NCBI GenBank assembly: GCA_002709005.1
Contig: PAPH01000017.1
Coordinates: 1 to 64,000, forward strand
Source: Hyphomicrobiales bacterium
Lineage (GTDB): Bacteria; Pseudomonadota; Alphaproteobacteria; Rhizobiales; Rhizobiaceae
Reading direction: 5' to 3'
DNA length: 64,000 nucleotides
Of this stretch, positions 7,195-16,326 are shown piece after piece; the stretch's first letter is position 1, and the number at the start of each line of letters is the position of its first letter. The position numbers were made by a program, and so were the translations under genes. The notes below the pieces were generated by a model. The model saw only the letters and a program-made list of their open reading frames with translations. It was not told where the DNA came from and did not search any database.

Positions 7195-8496
7195 TCACAA
7201 ATGCCGCACCCCCGGTTCGCCCCTCCGGTTGAGCACAAGCTCGGCCAGCGCCCATACCAGCGCGTCTAGCCGGTCGGGCGAACGGCCGGAACTCAGCCCG
7301 TCCGGGCCGAAATCGCACATCTGGTCCTCGAGCGCCGGAAAATGGCCGGCATGGACCACCCGCCCCTGCTCGTAGAGCGCTGCCACCGGTTCGGCGCGCA
7401 GCCACTTGCCGCGGCTCGCCCGCACCTTCCTTATCGGCAGCGCCGCGTCGACGGGCCTGAGCACCGCCTCGACCATGTCGCCGCCCTGGTTGACCTCGGC
7501 GACGATGCAATCGGCGTCATAGCGGCGGTAGAGTGCGGTCACCGACTGCGCCCAGGCCTGAGGTCGGGCATTTTCCAGCGAGCCGTCCTGCAACACCACC
7601 GCGCGACCCTCACCGTCGAGACCCGCGACCACGATGCCGCAGCAGCTTTCGCGCGCGGCCGAACTTGCCGGGGGGTCGACCGCCACGACGATCCGCCGGA
7701 GCGGCCCGTGCTTGCGGATCACCAGCCCGTCGAGCTGGCCGCGCCGCCACAGCCCGTCCTCGCGATCCTCGATCAGTTCGCCGTCGAGTTCCTGCCGGCC
7801 GAGCCGGGTGCCGCCATAGCGCTCCGTCAACGCACCGATAAAACCGCGCGCCAGGTTCTGCGCATTCGCCGCCGTCGAAATCCGCGCGAGCCGCGTACCG
7901 GGATCGGCGACCAGCGCCTTCATCAAGGGCGTCGGGCGCGGCGTGGTCGTGACCAGTTGCCGCGGCTCCGCGCCGAGCCTGAGCCCGAACTGCAGCATGT
8001 CCCAGGTCTCGCGCTGGTGGCGCCATTTGCCAAGTTCGTCGCACCAGGCGACATGAAACTGCGGCCCGCGCAGCGCCTCCGGATCTTCCGAGGAGAACAG
8101 CTGCGCCACCGCCCCAGACGGCCAGACCAACCGCCGCCGCGTCGCCTCGAATTGCGGCCGGTCGAACCGCGCAATCGCGCAGATACCCGATACCCCGTCG
8201 ATCATCACCTCGCGCGCATCAGAAAATGTCTCCCCCACCAGCGCCATCCGTCCGTCGCGCCCCAGGCCCGCAAACTGCCCGGTTGCAAGCCCGTGCACCC
8301 ATTCCGCCCCGGCCCGCGTCTTGCCCGAGCCGCGCCCGCCCATCAGCAGCCAGTTGCGCCAGCAACCCTCCGGCGGCATCTGCTCCGGCCGGCCGACGAA
8401 CTGCCAGTCACCCGACACCTCCCCCGCCTCGGCGTCATCGAGGATCTCCAGCTGCGAGAGAAGCCAGGCGCGATCCTCGTCATAGCTCGGCGGCAT
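7195..8496 (-). CDS. GTA/phage terminase large subunit (packaging ATPase-nuclease)
   Basis: 433 residues from ATG 8496, chosen because GGAAGG lies seven bases upstream; ATG 8541 is an alternative. Walker A GGRGSGKT is at 53-60, Walker B VAWCDE at 149-154, and the RNase-H-like nuclease begins with IVVAVDPPAS (Asp 274). The protein pumps DNA into the prohead and cuts it; in GTAs it packages random host DNA. It resembles the DNA-packaging protein gp2 of RcGTA-like clusters. A repeat-filled gap of about 540 bp separates it from the small-terminase-position gene. Confidence 0.9.
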   Translation of the reverse strand: MPPSYDEDRAWLLSQLEILDDAEAGEVSGDWQFVGRPEQMPPEGCWRNWLLMGGRGSGKTRAGAEWVHGLATGQFAGLGRDGRMALVGETFSDAREVMIDGVSGICAIARFDRPQFEATRRRLVWPSGAVAQLFSSEDPEALRGPQFHVAWCDELGKWRHQRETWDMLQFGLRLGAEPRQLVTTTPRPTPLMKALVADPGTRLARISTAANAQNLARGFIGALTERYGGTRLGRQELDGELIEDREDGLWRRGQLDGLVIRKHGPLRRIVVAVDPPASSAARESCCGIVVAGLDGEGRAVVLQDGSLENARPQAWAQSVTALYRRYDADCIVAEVNQGGDMVEAVLRPVDAALPIRKVRASRGKWLRAEPVAALYEQGRVVHAGHFPALEDQMCDFGPDGLSSGRSPDRLDALVWALAELVLNRRGEPGVRHL

Positions 8497-9034
8497 GGCG
8501 GACCTTCCACTTCTCGTCTGTGGGAGCGCCAAACCCTCCACTCGTCATGCCCGGACTTGATCCAAGACAAGCGAAGCGCCGTCGTCGCCCCGGGCATCCA
8601 TACCGTGATGCCGCGCCGGACTGGGAACTTTCCGTCCACCACTCGGAAGTGCCGCACCTTCCCCCTCTCCCCCCTTGTGGGCGAGATGTCGGCGCAAGCC
8701 GACAGAGGGGGGGTAACCCTCGGCATAGTCCGAACCCGGCCGCATAACCCCCCTCTGTCACCTCCGGTGACATCTCCCCCACAAGGGGGGGAGAGTGGAA
8801 GCCGAGTCCCTCCGCGTCATCCTCGGCGGCCTCGGCGGCGCGCCTCCCCACCATCATACTCGGCCGAGCCCCTGCTCCCCTCCGTCGTTCCGGGGCGAGC
8901 GCCTCCTCCGTCATCCTCGGGCGAGCGCAGCGAGACCCGGGGATCCAGCAGCGATCATGTCCATGATCGCGGGAGACTCCTGCGCTCTCGACCCTGGATC
9001 CTCGGGGCTACGTCGTCGCTCCGCTCGACTCGGG
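8497..9034. repeat. Intergenic repeat mosaic between the two terminase-position genes
   Basis: No coding sequence is supportable here. It contains a copy of the TCGTCATGCCCGGACTTGATC repeat (8542-8562), two RIME-like units in inverted orientation (about 8661-8712 and 8748-8794), and the left and middle parts of a third palindromic composite running about 8908-9054 (CGTCATCCTCGGGC...GGATCC / GGATCCTCGGGG...GAGGAGGACGAG). The several hundred-residue ORFs on either strand across it are repeat translations. Confidence 0.75.
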
Positions 9035-9637
9035 TCAAGCCCGAGGAGGACGAGTGGAGGGATCGAGCCCAACACCCCTCTCCCCCCTTGTGGGGGAGAT
9101 GTCCGCGCCAGCGGACAGAGGGGGGTGCCCCCCACATTCGAACCCCGCAGCATCACCCCCCTCTGTCACCTTCGGCGACATCTCCCCCACAAGGGGGGAG
9201 AGAGGAAGCGTCCCTATCCGAGCAACCTTCCGCTCCGCCAGGGTGTCGATCAGGTCGGCCACCGTCTGGCGCAGGGCGGCGCGGTCCTGAGGCGTCATCC
9301 GGTTGCGCTCGGCATCCACCTCGGCGATCTGCCGTTCGAGCTGGTCGACCTTTTCGAGCGTGCGGGCAATGAGCGAAACCAGATCCACCGCCGCCTTGCC
9401 GTCGATGCCCTCGCCGTCGGGACCGCTTGCAGCGCCTGCGAACCGATCGAGCTCGCGCGAAAGCACGCCACGCATCTGCGCCAGCATCCGCGCCGTCCCC
9501 GACGGATCGGCCCGCCCCGCGCCCGCCTCGACGCGACTGTCGAGCGCCTGCTTGATCTCGAGAATGCGCGCCACCGGCGCCATCTTGTCTTCGGCGCTCT
9601 CGCCGAAATCCTCAGGCTCAACTACCCGCTCGTCCAT
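9035..9637 (-). CDS. Small-terminase-position GTA protein with repeat-encoded C-terminus
   Basis: ATG 9637 (GAGGAG ribosome binding site) starts MDERVVEPEDFGESAEDKM. The first ~142 residues are acidic and helical, with TLEKVDQLERQIAEVDAERNR likely coiled coil, and match the conserved uncharacterised protein preceding the terminase in rhizobial GTAs, where RcGTA encodes its small terminase. After LIDTLAERKVARIG the frame runs into RIME-like DNA (LSPLVGEMSPKVTEGG...ISPTRGERG), giving about 58 extra residues. The native stop seems to have been lost or replaced by repeat insertion. The small-terminase role is positional inference. Confidence 0.6.
   Translation of the reverse strand: MDERVVEPEDFGESAEDKMAPVARILEIKQALDSRVEAGAGRADPSGTARMLAQMRGVLSRELDRFAGAASGPDGEGIDGKAAVDLVSLIARTLEKVDQLERQIAEVDAERNRMTPQDRAALRQTVADLIDTLAERKVARIGTLPLSPLVGEMSPKVTEGGDAAGFECGGHPPLSAGADISPTRGERGVGLDPSTRPPRA
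9074..9205. repeat. Pair of inverted RIME-like repeats inside the ORF end
   Basis: Left unit about 9074-9127 (CACCCCTCTCCCCCCTTGTGGGGGAGATGTCCGC...) and right unit about 9155-9205 (CCCCCCTCTGTCACCTTCGGCGACATCTCCCCCACAAGGGGGGAGAGA). They are in opposite orientation and would fold into one large cruciform. They overlap the 3' end of the preceding CDS. Confidence 0.75.
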
Positions 9638-9660
9638 GCCCGCGTTCTCCTCGACAGCCG

Positions 9661-9693
9661 AAAAACAAAAACGCCCGCGAAACTCGCGAGCGT
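9661..9693 (-). terminator. Intrinsic-terminator-like hairpin upstream of the small-terminase-position gene
   Basis: On the minus strand ACGC-t-CGCGA-GTT-TCGCG-g-GCGT (one internal mismatch) is followed by TTTTGTTTTT. The U-tract ends 24 nt before ATG 9637. It is the same arrangement as in front of the portal gene. Confidence 0.6.
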
Positions 9694-9936
9694 CCACCTC
9701 AACCAAAATGTCCGTAAAATCGACCGGCGCACCGGCCCGAACTCCTGTCCCGCCAGAAGGCTTTCTCAGCCGCCCTGATCACCCGATCCAGACGCACTTT
9801 CCTGACGATGACACAACCCTACCAAACCACCGTTGCGCTGTCAAGGAATTTTTTCCTATTTATTATTTCATTGCGTATGGTCTATCGAAAAGCTCAAGAT
9901 GCACCGCACGCAGCAAAAAAAATGGAGGATATGACT

Positions 9937-10131
9937 ATGGATAACGACCTTCTAGACCGGCTCGGAAATGTAAGCATGAACCTACATGAGAGAGCACGTG
10001 CGTTATCTCATCCAGAACAAGACCATGACATGGCGTTGCTTATGTCGTCGCAAGCTATTTGCATGGAGGCGCTGCGTGCCTTGGGCCAAGAAATTGCTGA
10101 GTTAAAGGTATCCCACCAGGAAAAGCGATAG
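9937..10131 (+). CDS. Small hypothetical protein in a low-GC patch
   Basis: 64 residues (MDNDLLDRLGNVSMNLHERA...). I placed the start at ATG 9937 because GGAGGA lies seven bases upstream; the track starts 43 codons earlier in non-coding-looking sequence. The protein is helical and acidic with no recognised domain. Codon use (cttctagaccgg, gcgttatctcat) and the AT-rich surroundings (about 9.82-10.12 kb) differ from the neighbours, which suggests recent acquisition. Its stop lies two bases from the convergent photolyase stop. Function unknown. Confidence 0.5.
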   Translation: MDNDLLDRLGNVSMNLHERARALSHPEQDHDMALLMSSQAICMEALRALGQEIAELKVSHQEKR

Positions 10132-10133
10132 CC

Positions 10134-11672
<1,539 letters not shown>

Positions 11673-11753
11673 GCGGGCTCCTTCCGGCGCCCCGGCGGAC
11701 GGGACACTTCCCGTCTACGCGGGAAGGCGCGGAGCGGATCGCCGAAGGGGGCC

Positions 11754-12218
11754 TTAGCGCGCCCCTTCCGGCACCTGATCGGGCCAGACCACGATAAAAT
11801 CCTCGTAGTCCTCGACGTCGATCCCCTTCTCGTTGATCGTCCGGCCGCGCACGGAAACGCCGGCCTGGTGCACGGTCTCGGGGCTGCCGGAGACCAGATG
11901 GTGCCACCAGTAGAGGTCGGCGCCCTCGTCGATCAGCCGGTAGGCGCAGGTGGGCGGCAGCCAGCTGATCTTGCGCACCATATCCGGCGTCAGGCCGATG
12001 CAGTCGGGCACTTCCTTCTGCCGGTGCTCGTAATTCGAGCAGCGGCAGGTATCGCCGTCGAGCAGGCGGCAGCCGATATTGGTCCAGGCGATCTCGCCGG
12101 TGTCCCAGTCCTCGAGCTTGTTCAGGCAGCAGCGCCCGCAGCCGTCGCACAGGCTCTCCCATTCACGCCGCGTCATCTCTTCGAGCGTCTTTTGTTGCCA
12201 GAATGGCACTTTGGTCAT
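11754..12218 (-). CDS. YcgN-family cysteine cluster protein (UPF0260)
   Basis: 154 residues, full length. Conserved Cys positions are visible: [37 protein letters not shown] and PPTCAYRL. They suggest a metal or iron-sulfur site of the YkgJ/YcgN type. No reaction is established for the family. Start ATG 12218 ([15 protein letters not shown]) is the usual beginning and GGAG precedes it. Divergent from the PBP1A gene. Confidence 0.85.
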   Translation of the reverse strand: MTKVPFWQQKTLEEMTRREWESLCDGCGRCCLNKLEDWDTGEIAWTNIGCRLLDGDTCRCSNYEHRQKEVPDCIGLTPDMVRKISWLPPTCAYRLIDEGADLYWWHHLVSGSPETVHQAGVSVRGRTINEKGIDVEDYEDFIVVWPDQVPEGAR

Positions 12219-12379
12219 TCAATTTCTCCGAAGGCGGCGCAAGCCGCGCCCCAGCCCCGTCCGTTACTTGTTCTCGCGCGGAAAATACGCCAAAAGCGTG
12301 ATTATGCCAGACCGCAAGGGGCAGGAAATGCGCGCGCTGGTCGGCCGGTCCTACGGGACCGAAACGGGAGCTTGAGCCG

Positions 12380-14557
12380 TTGCAAGATCCTTTTGACGGG
12401 AAAAACCGCAAACGCAAGCGGTCGAATATTCTGTTGCGGATCGATTCCTGGATCGATTCGACCATGTGGAATGCCGGTTTCTCGGCTTCGCAGCGCTGGG
12501 AAGACCTTACCATCTTCTTCCGCCGCTTCCGCGCGCGCGGCCCTCTGAAAGTCTTCTTCGAACTCGCCGGCGAGGGCATGAACCTCGGCGTGGCCGGCTC
12601 CGTTCTGATGCTGGCGCTCGCGCTGCCCGCCTTCGAGGAAACCGCCGGAAACTGGCGCGCGCGCGACGATTTTGCCGTCACCTTCCTCGACCGCTACGGC
12701 AACGAGATCGGCCATCGCGGCATCATCCACGAGGATTCCGCGCCCATCGACCAGCTGCCCGACCATCTGGTGAAAGCGGTGCTGGCCACCGAGGACCGCC
12801 GCTTCTTCGAGCATTTCGGGATCGATTTTCTCGGCCTGATCCGCGCCATGAGCGAAAACGCGCGCGCCGGCGGCGTCGTCCAGGGCGGCTCCACCATCAC
12901 CCAGCAGCTCGCCAAGAACCTGTTCCTCTCCAACGAGCGCACCATCGAGCGCAAGATCAAGGAAGCCTTCCTGGCGCTCTGGCTCGAAGCGAACCTCTCG
13001 AAGACCGAGATCCTCTCGCTCTATCTCGATCGCGCCTATATGGGCGGCGGAACGTTCGGCGTGGCGGGGGCCTCGCAGTTCTATTTCGGCAAGCCGGTCA
13101 CCGAGGTCTCGCTCGCCGAATCCGCCATGCTCGCTGGCCTGTTCAAGGCCCCTGCCCGCTATGCGCCGCACATCAACCTGCCGGCCGCCCGCGCACGCGC
13201 CAACGAGGTTCTCACCAATCTCGTCCAGGGCGGGCTGATGACGGAAGGCCAGGTCATCGGCGCGCGGCGCAAGCCCGCCAACGTCATCGACCGCGGCGAC
13301 ATCGAGGCGCCGGACTATTTCCTCGACTGGGCCTTCGACGAGGTCAAGCGCCTCGCCGCCCGCCTCGACGAGCACTCGCTGATCGTGCGCACCACCATCG
13401 ACATGGGCCTGCAGCAGGCGGCCGAAAGCGCGGTGGAAAGCGGACTGCGGGAATTCGGCAAAGGCATGCATGCCGGCCAGGGTGCAGCCGTCGTGATGGA
13501 AAACGGTGGCGCGGTACGCGCCATGGTGGGCGGGCGTGACTATGGCGAAAGCCAGTTCAACCGCGCCACCCGCGCACTGCGCCAGCCGGGCTCGTCCTTC
13601 AAGGTCTACGTCTATTCCACCGCCATGGAGAACGGCTACACGCCGCAGTCCACCATTTCGGACGCCCCGATCACGTGGCGGGGCTGGTCGCCACGCAATT
13701 ACGGTCGCTCCTATGCCGGCCGCGTCAATCTGACGACGGCGCTGGCGAAGTCGATCAACACCGTCCCGGTGCGGCTGTCGCGCGAACTCGGCACCGAGAA
13801 CGTCGCCGCCACCGCCAAGGCCATGGGGGTGGAAACGCCGCTCAGGACCGACAAGACCATGGCGCTCGGCACCTCGGAGGTGACCGTTCTCGACCAGGCC
13901 ACGGCCTATGGTGTCTTCATGTCCGACGGCATGCAGTCGCGCCGCCACGGCATCACCCAGATGCTCAATTACAATGGCGACCTGCTCTACGATTTCTGGC
14001 GCGACGAGCCGCCCGCCAAGCGTGTCCTGTCGAAGCAGGCGTCTGATTCCATGAACCAGATCCTCAGCCAGGTGCCCGAATGGGGCACGGGGCGCCGCGC
14101 CAAGCTCGACGGCATCAAGACCGCCGGCAAGACCGGCACCACCCAGGCCTATCGCGATGCCTGGTTCTGCGGCTACACCGGCAACTTCACCACCACGGTC
14201 TGGTTCGGCAATGACGACTACACCTCGACCAACCGGATGACCGGCGGCTCGCTGCCCGCCATGACCTTCAAGCGGATCATGGAATATGCTCATCAGGGCA
14301 TCGAGCTCAAACCGATCCCCGGCATCGAGGATCCGCTGCCCGATCCGGACGCCGCGGCAGAAGCCACCATCGCCGCCAATGCCGCCAACGCCGAGGACGG
14401 CATCATGCCCGCCGTCAGGCCGCGCACCCTCGGCGCGCGGACCACGGCGCTGCTGCGCGAGATGCGCGAAACCTTCCGCGCGGCCGAGCCGGTCAAGCGC
14501 ACCCCGGAGAAGGTCGCCGCCGCCGAAAGCCAGGTTCCAAACACAGCCAAACAGTGA
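12380..14557 (+). CDS. Bifunctional penicillin-binding protein 1A (transglycosylase/transpeptidase)
   Basis: 725 residues from TTG 12380 (GGGAG ten bases upstream). A cytoplasmic basic N-terminus is followed by a membrane segment near residues 68-85. The GT51 glycosyltransferase has EDRRFFEHFGID (Glu138) and GGSTITQQLAKN (169-180). The transpeptidase has the SxxK nucleophile SSFK (405-408), SIN (458-460) and KTG (584-586). It polymerises and cross-links peptidoglycan in the periplasm. The C-terminus is an Ala/Pro-rich tail. All catalytic motifs are intact, so it should be active. DUF1214 follows. Confidence 0.93.
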   Translation: MQDPFDGKNRKRKRSNILLRIDSWIDSTMWNAGFSASQRWEDLTIFFRRFRARGPLKVFFELAGEGMNLGVAGSVLMLALALPAFEETAGNWRARDDFAVTFLDRYGNEIGHRGIIHEDSAPIDQLPDHLVKAVLATEDRRFFEHFGIDFLGLIRAMSENARAGGVVQGGSTITQQLAKNLFLSNERTIERKIKEAFLALWLEANLSKTEILSLYLDRAYMGGGTFGVAGASQFYFGKPVTEVSLAESAMLAGLFKAPARYAPHINLPAARARANEVLTNLVQGGLMTEGQVIGARRKPANVIDRGDIEAPDYFLDWAFDEVKRLAARLDEHSLIVRTTIDMGLQQAAESAVESGLREFGKGMHAGQGAAVVMENGGAVRAMVGGRDYGESQFNRATRALRQPGSSFKVYVYSTAMENGYTPQSTISDAPITWRGWSPRNYGRSYAGRVNLTTALAKSINTVPVRLSRELGTENVAATAKAMGVETPLRTDKTMALGTSEVTVLDQATAYGVFMSDGMQSRRHGITQMLNYNGDLLYDFWRDEPPAKRVLSKQASDSMNQILSQVPEWGTGRRAKLDGIKTAGKTGTTQAYRDAWFCGYTGNFTTTVWFGNDDYTSTNRMTGGSLPAMTFKRIMEYAHQGIELKPIPGIEDPLPDPDAAAEATIAANAANAEDGIMPAVRPRTLGARTTALLREMRETFRAAEPVKRTPEKVAAAESQVPNTAKQ

Positions 14558-14667
14558 TAGACGAAACCGTTTTCCGGCGGGTGGGGACCGGAAGCGCAGT
14601 TTCATGCCGTCCCCGCTTTAATTTCAGACCAGCAACGTCCCGCCGCGACCTTTCACGGCGAGGCGGC

Positions 14668-15276
14668 ATGAAAGCCGGAAAGCCGTCACGAACTGTGTTT
14701 CGATTGCCGATTTACGTCCTGATCGCCCTGACAATCGCTTTCGGCGGTGGCACGTGGGCGAGCATGCGCATCCTCAAGGCCACCTCCGGCTTCGGCGCGA
14801 TCTCGGTCGGTCCGTGGGACGCCTTCCCCGAACTCCAGACCGCTGACGCTGACCCCTATGCCCGCGCCCATCGCGCCGATGACGGACGGCTTCTGTTCGG
14901 CCGCGCCGAAGGGCTGATCTTCACCGCCTCGCGCGATTCCACCGGCCGGTCGCTTTCGGGCGACTGCGTCTACAAGATCGACGGACAGACCCCGCCCGCG
15001 CGCTTCTGGACCTTCCGTGTGACCGACCGCGCGGGAGCCCCCGTCTCCGGACTGCCCACCGCGCCTAAAAGCCTGCAGTCCTGGCGTCTGCTGCAGGACA
15101 GCGACGGCACCTTCCACGCGACCATCGGCGGCCGGCCGCATCCGGGCAACTGGATCTCCATGAACGGCGACAAGGGCGTCCGCTTCGTCTTGACCCTCGT
15201 CGACACGCCGACCGCGGCCTCCGTCAGCCTCGGGGAGGTCCATCTGCCGCGGATCAGCCGGGAGACGTGCGAATGA
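14668..15276 (+). CDS. DUF1214 domain exported protein
   Basis: 202 residues from ATG 14668 (MKAGKPSRTVFRLPIYVLIAL...), with an N-terminal hydrophobic anchor or signal and a C-terminal DUF1214 beta domain (FWTFRVTDRAG, WISMNGDKGVRFVLTLVDTP). The ORF track begins 38 codons earlier inside the end of the PBP gene; I preferred the start with GAGG and a signal sequence directly after it. The stop overlaps the DUF1254 start (ATGA). The two domains are often fused in one protein elsewhere and are here split. Function unknown, likely periplasmic. Confidence 0.8.
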   Translation: MKAGKPSRTVFRLPIYVLIALTIAFGGGTWASMRILKATSGFGAISVGPWDAFPELQTADADPYARAHRADDGRLLFGRAEGLIFTASRDSTGRSLSGDCVYKIDGQTPPARFWTFRVTDRAGAPVSGLPTAPKSLQSWRLLQDSDGTFHATIGGRPHPGNWISMNGDKGVRFVLTLVDTPTAASVSLGEVHLPRISRETCE

Positions 15277-15824
15277 CGCGCAATCTCGTCCTTGCCGTTC
15301 TGACCGGGCTGGTGGGTGCTGCCTTCCTCCACATCGTCATCGTGTTGGCGCTGCCGGGCTGGTCGGGCCGCGACGCCTTCAGCCGTGTCGTTGCGCTCGG
15401 CGAGACCGGGCAGTTCTACGCGCTCGCCAACGAAGCGAACCCGACGGGCCTTGCCAACGAGGATCCGCATATCCGCTCGGCGGTCTGCCGGTTCGATCTC
15501 TCGGCCAATCCGGTCAGGGTCACTGCCCGTGTTCCGGTGCCGCTCTGGACGCTGTCCGTGTTCGATACAGCCTCCGACGAAGCCTATTCGATGACCGACC
15601 GTTCGGCGATCGGCCGGGGTGTCGACATCACACTCGTCACGCCCGCGCAGATGCTGCAGATCAGGCGTGATGTGCCCCAGGCCTTGGAGCAGTCCGTGCT
15701 CGTCGAAATGTCGGATACCGAGGGCTTCGTGGTCCTCAGGGCCATCGTGCCCGATGCGAGCGGCGAAAGGGCCGCGCGCAACTTCCTCTCCGAAGCCGCC
15801 TGTTCGCCGCTGGTATTCGGCTGA
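15273..15824 (+). CDS. DUF1254 domain exported protein
   Basis: 183 residues. ATG 15273 overlaps the DUF1214 stop by four bases, so the pair is coupled. The N-terminus (LVLAVLTGLVGAAFLHIVIVLAL) is a membrane anchor or signal; the rest is the DUF1254 fold, with RVPVPLWTLSVFDTASDEAYSM. A palindromic GGCCTCTC-CCCC-GAGAGGCC (15839-15858) follows the stop. No enzyme motif recognised. Confidence 0.8.
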   Translation: MTRNLVLAVLTGLVGAAFLHIVIVLALPGWSGRDAFSRVVALGETGQFYALANEANPTGLANEDPHIRSAVCRFDLSANPVRVTARVPVPLWTLSVFDTASDEAYSMTDRSAIGRGVDITLVTPAQMLQIRRDVPQALEQSVLVEMSDTEGFVVLRAIVPDASGERAARNFLSEAACSPLVFG

Positions 15825-15884
15825 GCCGAAACCCGTCCGGCCTCTCCCCCGAGAGGCCCACCCCCCGCTTGCAGCGGCTGTTGT

Positions 15885-16109
15885 TCAGTTGCCCGTGTCG
15901 CCGATGAGTTCGCGGCGCGCCAGCTTGCGGCTGATCGAGGGACGCTGCTTGATCGTCCGGGGTCCGTCCGCCGCGACGTACACAGCTTCTTCACGGCGCT
16001 CGTAACGAACGCCGGTGAAAAACAGTACTTTCGCGGATCCTTTGGACGCGCCGCCGCGTGGCGCGGTCCGGCGTGGGTCTGGTTCGAAGGGAATTATCTC
16101 CGCCATCAA
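15885..16109 (-). CDS. Conserved small hypothetical protein (MAEIIPF type)
   Basis: 74 residues. The MAEIIPFEPDPRR start and KVLFFTGVRYERREE core look like small proteins conserved in rhizobia, from memory. The second Met (16106) may be the real start. It is basic, with no signal or membrane segment. Convergent with DUF1254 and divergent from DUF2336. Function unknown. Confidence 0.6.
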   Translation of the reverse strand: MMAEIIPFEPDPRRTAPRGGASKGSAKVLFFTGVRYERREEAVYVAADGPRTIKQRPSISRKLARRELIGDTGN

Positions 16110-16265
16110 TCGTCTCCATCGTCCCTTCAGCCAAACCTGTCGGCGGTCCAGCGCTCAATTGTCTGACGAAGATCGGATGGTGAGGGACAGGCGTCATCCG
16201 TCTTCCGGCCGGGAATGACGCGCAACCTGATGCTCCCTGGGTTTCGATATCAAGCCATCACATAG

Positions 16266-16281
16266 TTAACAGCTCGCTAAC
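16266..16281 (+). promoter_or_regulatory. Possible CtrA-type half-degenerate box upstream of the DUF2336 gene
   Basis: TTAACAGCTCGCTAAC matches the CtrA consensus TTAA-N7-TTAAC with one mismatch (C for T in the second half). It lies 46 nt before the start of the DUF2336 gene in an AT-rich stretch. Sequence match only. Confidence 0.35.
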
Positions 16282-16326
16282 GATTTCGCGGTAATTTTAT
16301 CGTTGTTTTGTACTGCGTAAACAGGT

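Noticed and set aside
8661-9205. Possible CRISPR array
   Set aside because: Repeats are palindromic, of alternating orientation and irregular spacing, and recur at 6.65 and 56.7 kb. They are RIME-like dispersed elements.
7342-9372. 676-residue plus-strand ORF
   Set aside because: Antisense of the terminase continued through palindromic repeats.
12302-14605. 767-residue minus-strand ORF opposite PBP1A
   Set aside because: It is the antisense shadow of a gene with all PBP motifs. Its translation is Gly/Ala/Arg-rich and lacks any domain.
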